From: JANNAV01 sp031384695
GTDB taxonomy: Bacteria > Pseudomonadota > Alphaproteobacteria > Rhodobacterales > Rhodobacteraceae
Direction: 5' to 3'
NCBI GenBank assembly: GCA_031384695.1
Contig: JANNAV010000075.1
Location: forward strand, 1 to 27,602
Length of the DNA stretch: 27,602 nt
Numbering within the stretch: the stretch's first letter is position 1; each line of letters opens with the position of its first letter. The translations under genes and the position numbers were made by a program. Below the pieces are notes generated by a model. The model was not told the DNA's origin. It saw only the letters and a program-made list of their open reading frames with translations, and searched no databases. Of this stretch, positions 25,216 to 27,602 are shown piece by piece.

Positions 25216-25902
25216 TCACGCCACCAATTTGTAGCCGCCGCTCTCGGTCACCAGCAACCGCGCGTTCGACGGATCGGTTTCAATCTTTTGCCGCAGCCGG
25301 TAGATATGGGTCTCAAGCGTGTGGGTTGTCACCCCGGCATTGTAACCCCAGACCTCGTGCAACAGCACATCCCGCGCCACCACCGAAGCACTCGCCCGGT
25401 AGAGATACTTCAGGATATTGGTCTCTTTCTCGGTCAGGCGGATCTTCTTGTCCTTGGCATCCAGCAACATCTTCTGCGCCGGTTTGAAGGTGTAGGGCCC
25501 CATCTGGAACACCGCATCCTCCGATTGCTCGTGTTGGCGCAACTGGGCGCGGATGCGCGCCAGCAGCACCGGAAACTTGAACGGCTTGGTCACGTAATCA
25601 TTGGCCCCGGCGTCCAGGCCCAGAATGGTGTCGCTGTCGGTGTCATGCCCGGTCAGCATCAGCACCGGGGTCTTGATCCCTACCTTGCGCATCCGGCGGC
25701 ACAACTCGCGGCCATCGGTATCGGGCAGACCGACATCAAGGATGATCAGATCATGCAAGCCGGCCTTGGCCTTCTCCATGCCCTCGGCCCCGGTGCGCGC
25801 CTCGAACACATCGAAATCCTCGGTCATCACCAACTGCTCGCTCAGCGCCTCGCGCAGATCGTCATCGTCATCCACCAGCAGTATCTTGCGCAGGTTCGCC
25901 AT
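25216..25902 (-). CDS. OmpR-family response regulator, CenR-like
   Basis: A 228-residue two-domain regulator. The receiver domain (1-120) has acidic residues D11-D14, phospho-acceptor D56 in LIILDVGLPDTDG, T84 and K106 in YVTKPFKF. The C-terminal winged-helix DNA-binding domain shows RLTEKETNILKYLYRA, LLHEVWGYNAGVTTHTLETH and IYRLRQKIETD. The whole protein closely resembles, from memory, the alphaproteobacterial regulator CenR, which controls cell envelope genes and is essential in some species; a search is needed to fix this, so no symbol is given. The ATG at 25902 has GGAGG five bases upstream, preferred over earlier in-frame ATGs. No sensor kinase gene is adjacent. It is divergent from ribA. 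Confidence 0.9.
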   Translation of the reverse strand: MANLRKILLVDDDDDLREALSEQLVMTEDFDVFEARTGAEGMEKAKAGLHDLIILDVGLPDTDGRELCRRMRKVGIKTPVLMLTGHDTDSDTILGLDAGANDYVTKPFKFPVLLARIRAQLRQHEQSEDAVFQMGPYTFKPAQKMLLDAKDKKIRLTEKETNILKYLYRASASVVARDVLLHEVWGYNAGVTTHTLETHIYRLRQKIETDPSNARLLVTESGGYKLVA

Positions 25903-26062
25903 CAAAGCCTCCATCGGCATCCGTCCATGCCGTGGGAAACAGATGCGCCTGCACCGCCACTCTGGCAAGAATTGCTGCAACCTTTTCACGCGCTCGTGTC
26001 ACCTTGCGCGGATATGTTTCAATTCCCGTCCCCCGCCGCTATGTAGGGCCGAGGAGAACCCG
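25903..26062. promoter_or_regulatory. Divergent promoter region between regulator gene and ribA
   Basis: A 160-base spacer that must hold promoters for both genes. The part near 25965-26035 is somewhat richer in A and T. No convincing -35/-10 pair and no FMN riboswitch pattern was seen. GGAGG (25908-25912, minus) and GAGGAG (26051-26056, plus) are the ribosome binding sites of the two genes. Confidence 0.45.
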
Positions 26063-27133
26063 ATGAGCCTGATCCCCACCCCCACCGAAAGGCTGGCCCG
26101 CGCCCGCGTTGATCTGCGCCTCGGGCTTGGCGTGGTGTTGCAGGCGGAAGGGTCGCAGGCGATGCTGGCTTTCGCGGTGGAAACCCTCACCGATGCCCGC
26201 CTCGCCGATCTGCGCAGCCTTGGCACCCCCGAGCTTGCCCTCACCGCCCGCCGCGCCGAGACGCTGAAAACCCCCGCGTATGACGGCGATCTGGCGCGAA
26301 TAACCGTGCCCGCAAGTGCCGATACCGCCTGGCTGCGCGCGCTGGCCGACCCTGCCGACGATCTGCGCCTGCCGATGAAAGGCCCGCTGCGGGCGTTGCG
26401 CGATGGCCCCGCCGATCTGCACCGCGCAGCCCTCGCCCTGCTGAAAAGCGCGCAACTGCTGCCCGCCGCCCTGCTGATCCCCTATGGCGGCGGCATCGCC
26501 AACCTCACCCACCTCGGCCTTGCCGAATGCATCCCCCTCACCCCCGCACCGCTGGCCCCGGTGATCTCGGCCCACCTGCCGCTGGCCGCCTCCGCTGCCG
26601 GACGGGTGCATGTCTTTCGCCCCGATGATGGCGGGCCCGAGCATTACGCCATCGAGGTCGGCCGCCCCGACCGTGCCCACCCCGTCCTCGCCCGCCTGCA
26701 TTCCGCCTGCTTTACCGGCGATGTGCTGGGCTCGCTGAAATGCGATTGCGGCCCGCAACTGCGCGCGGCATTGGCGCAGATGGGGGCCGAAGGGGCGGGC
26801 GTGCTGCTCTACCTCAATCAGGAAGGCCGCGGCATCGGCCTGGCCAACAAACTGCGCGCCTATTCCCTGCAGGATCAGGGCTTTGACACGGTCGAGGCCA
26901 ATCACCGCCTTGGCTTCGAGGATGACGAGCGTGATTTCCGCACCGGAGCCGCGATTCTGAAAACCATGGGCTTCACCGCCATCCGCCTGATGACCAACAA
27001 CCCGCGCAAACTGGCGATGCTGCAAAGCTGCGGCCTGACCGTCACCGAACGGGTGCCGCTGCACGCGGGCAAAACCGCGCAGAACGCGGGCTACCTCGCC
27101 ACCAAATCCAGCAAATCCGGCCACCTCGCATGA
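26063..27133 (+). CDS. ribA: GTP cyclohydrolase II, long form
   Basis: A 356-residue enzyme for the first step of riboflavin synthesis, opening GTP to 2,5-diamino-6-ribosylamino-pyrimidinone phosphate. The C-terminal catalytic domain (about 165-345) contains the zinc motif HSACFTGDVLGSLKCDCG with three cysteines, LYLNQEGRGIGLANKLRAY and RLMTNNPRKL. An N-terminal extension of about 160 residues (ERLARARVDLRLGLGV, TARRAETLKTPAYDGDLARI, PMKGPLRALR) is not a functional DHBP synthase as far as can be seen; this long form occurs in other alphaproteobacteria. GGAG lies six bases before the ATG. Its stop overlaps the start of the L,D-transpeptidase gene (ATGA). Confidence 0.92.
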   Translation: MSLIPTPTERLARARVDLRLGLGVVLQAEGSQAMLAFAVETLTDARLADLRSLGTPELALTARRAETLKTPAYDGDLARITVPASADTAWLRALADPADDLRLPMKGPLRALRDGPADLHRAALALLKSAQLLPAALLIPYGGGIANLTHLGLAECIPLTPAPLAPVISAHLPLAASAAGRVHVFRPDDGGPEHYAIEVGRPDRAHPVLARLHSACFTGDVLGSLKCDCGPQLRAALAQMGAEGAGVLLYLNQEGRGIGLANKLRAYSLQDQGFDTVEANHRLGFEDDERDFRTGAAILKTMGFTAIRLMTNNPRKLAMLQSCGLTVTERVPLHAGKTAQNAGYLATKSSKSGHLA

Positions 27134-27602
27134 GCCGCCATGATATTTTCGTCACCCACATGGGCGCGCGCTTCATGGGCCGCCGCTTCGCCTGCGCCAT
27201 CGGTCGCAGCGGCATCACCCGCACCAAGCGTGAGGGCGACGGCGCCACCCCGGCGGGCACCCACAGCATCACCGGCCTGCTTTACCGCCGTGACAGGCTC
27301 CGGCCCCCTGCCGATTGGGCGGTGGCCATCGGCCTGGCTGATCTGTGGTCCGACGCCCCCCGCGATGCCGATTACAACCACATGGTCCGCGCGCCCTACG
27401 GCCATTCGCACGAAAACCTGCACCGCCCCGACCCGCTTTACGATATCATCCTCACCACTAACTGGAACTGGCCCGACGCCACCCCCGGCAAAGGCTCGGC
27501 CATCTTCCTGCACATCTGGCGCCAACCGCGCCACCCCACGGCCGGCTGCATCGCCTTCGCCCGCGCCGACCTGCAATGGATCGCCGCCCGCCTCAAACAC
27601 CA
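27130..27602 (+). CDS. L,D-transpeptidase family protein (3' end cut off by window edge)
   Basis: An open frame of 157 codons to the window edge, starting at the ATG that overlaps the ribA stop by four bases. The YkuD-type catalytic block is visible: GSAIFLHIWRQPRHPTAGCI, with the conserved His (in FLH) and the nucleophilic Cys (in AGCI). GDGATPAGTHSITGLLYRRD is the usual substrate-side segment. No signal peptide is present at this start. The family forms 3-3 crosslinks or attaches proteins to peptidoglycan, or acts as a carboxypeptidase. Only a few C-terminal residues should be missing. Coupling to ribA probably reflects shared transcription more than shared function. Confidence 0.88.
   Translation, partial: MSRHDIFVTHMGARFMGRRFACAIGRSGITRTKREGDGATPAGTHSITGLLYRRDRLRPPADWAVAIGLADLWSDAPRDADYNHMVRAPYGHSHENLHRPDPLYDIILTTNWNWPDATPGKGSAIFLHIWRQPRHPTAGCIAFARADLQWIAARLKH

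Noticed and set aside
25903..26062. FMN riboswitch before ribA
   Set aside because: The space is only 160 bases and the conserved RFN-element sequence blocks are not seen.

Overview
The window reads as ordinary chromosome of a GC-rich alphaproteobacterium, most likely a member of the Rhodobacteraceae (Rhodobacter, Gemmobacter or Tabrizicola-like). The reasons are the style of the proteins, the gene order rmuC-mutL and heparinase-purH-lspA-DUF3035-M16-M16, a Lys1/Lys9-type saccharopine dehydrogenase pair, a CenR-like response regulator and a long-form RibA. The species call is inference. No rRNA, tRNA, CRISPR array, insertion sequence or phage gene was found.

Left part (1-12512, all on the minus strand). 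In transcription order, a saccharopine dehydrogenase pair (lysine degradation) is followed by a run of heparinase II/III family protein, purH, lspA, a DUF3035/BamF-like lipoprotein and two M16 peptidase genes, one catalytic and one lacking the zinc motif. The run ends at a hairpin terminator inside a dispersed repeat. mutL follows, and rmuC overlaps its end and runs off the left edge.

Middle (12639-16937, plus strand). Three tightly packed genes encode a membrane-anchored SGNH-like protein, a fusion of a second SGNH-like domain to a glycoside-hydrolase-like domain, and a family 2 glycosyltransferase. The two SGNH domains are paralogues. This looks like a small polysaccharide-modifying unit and is the least understood part of the window.

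Right part (16938-27602). Exonuclease III and a small exported protein lie on the minus strand and an MFS exporter on the plus strand. A large M10 serralysin-like RTX protease with an embedded PPC-like domain follows, then a small YbaY-like exported protein that may be its partner, then a DUF995-like exported protein. On the minus strand are an OmpR-family response regulator (CenR-like) and, beyond its stop codon, a candidate small RNA with its own terminator. The window closes with ribA and a truncated L,D-transpeptidase gene on the plus strand.

Four gaps between genes (2651-2836, 16964-17219, 18544-18663, 24303-24425) hold diverged copies of a dispersed non-coding repeat. Two copies carry a long stem whose arms differ between copies in a compensatory way, plus a shared terminator-like hairpin; the other two lack the long stem.
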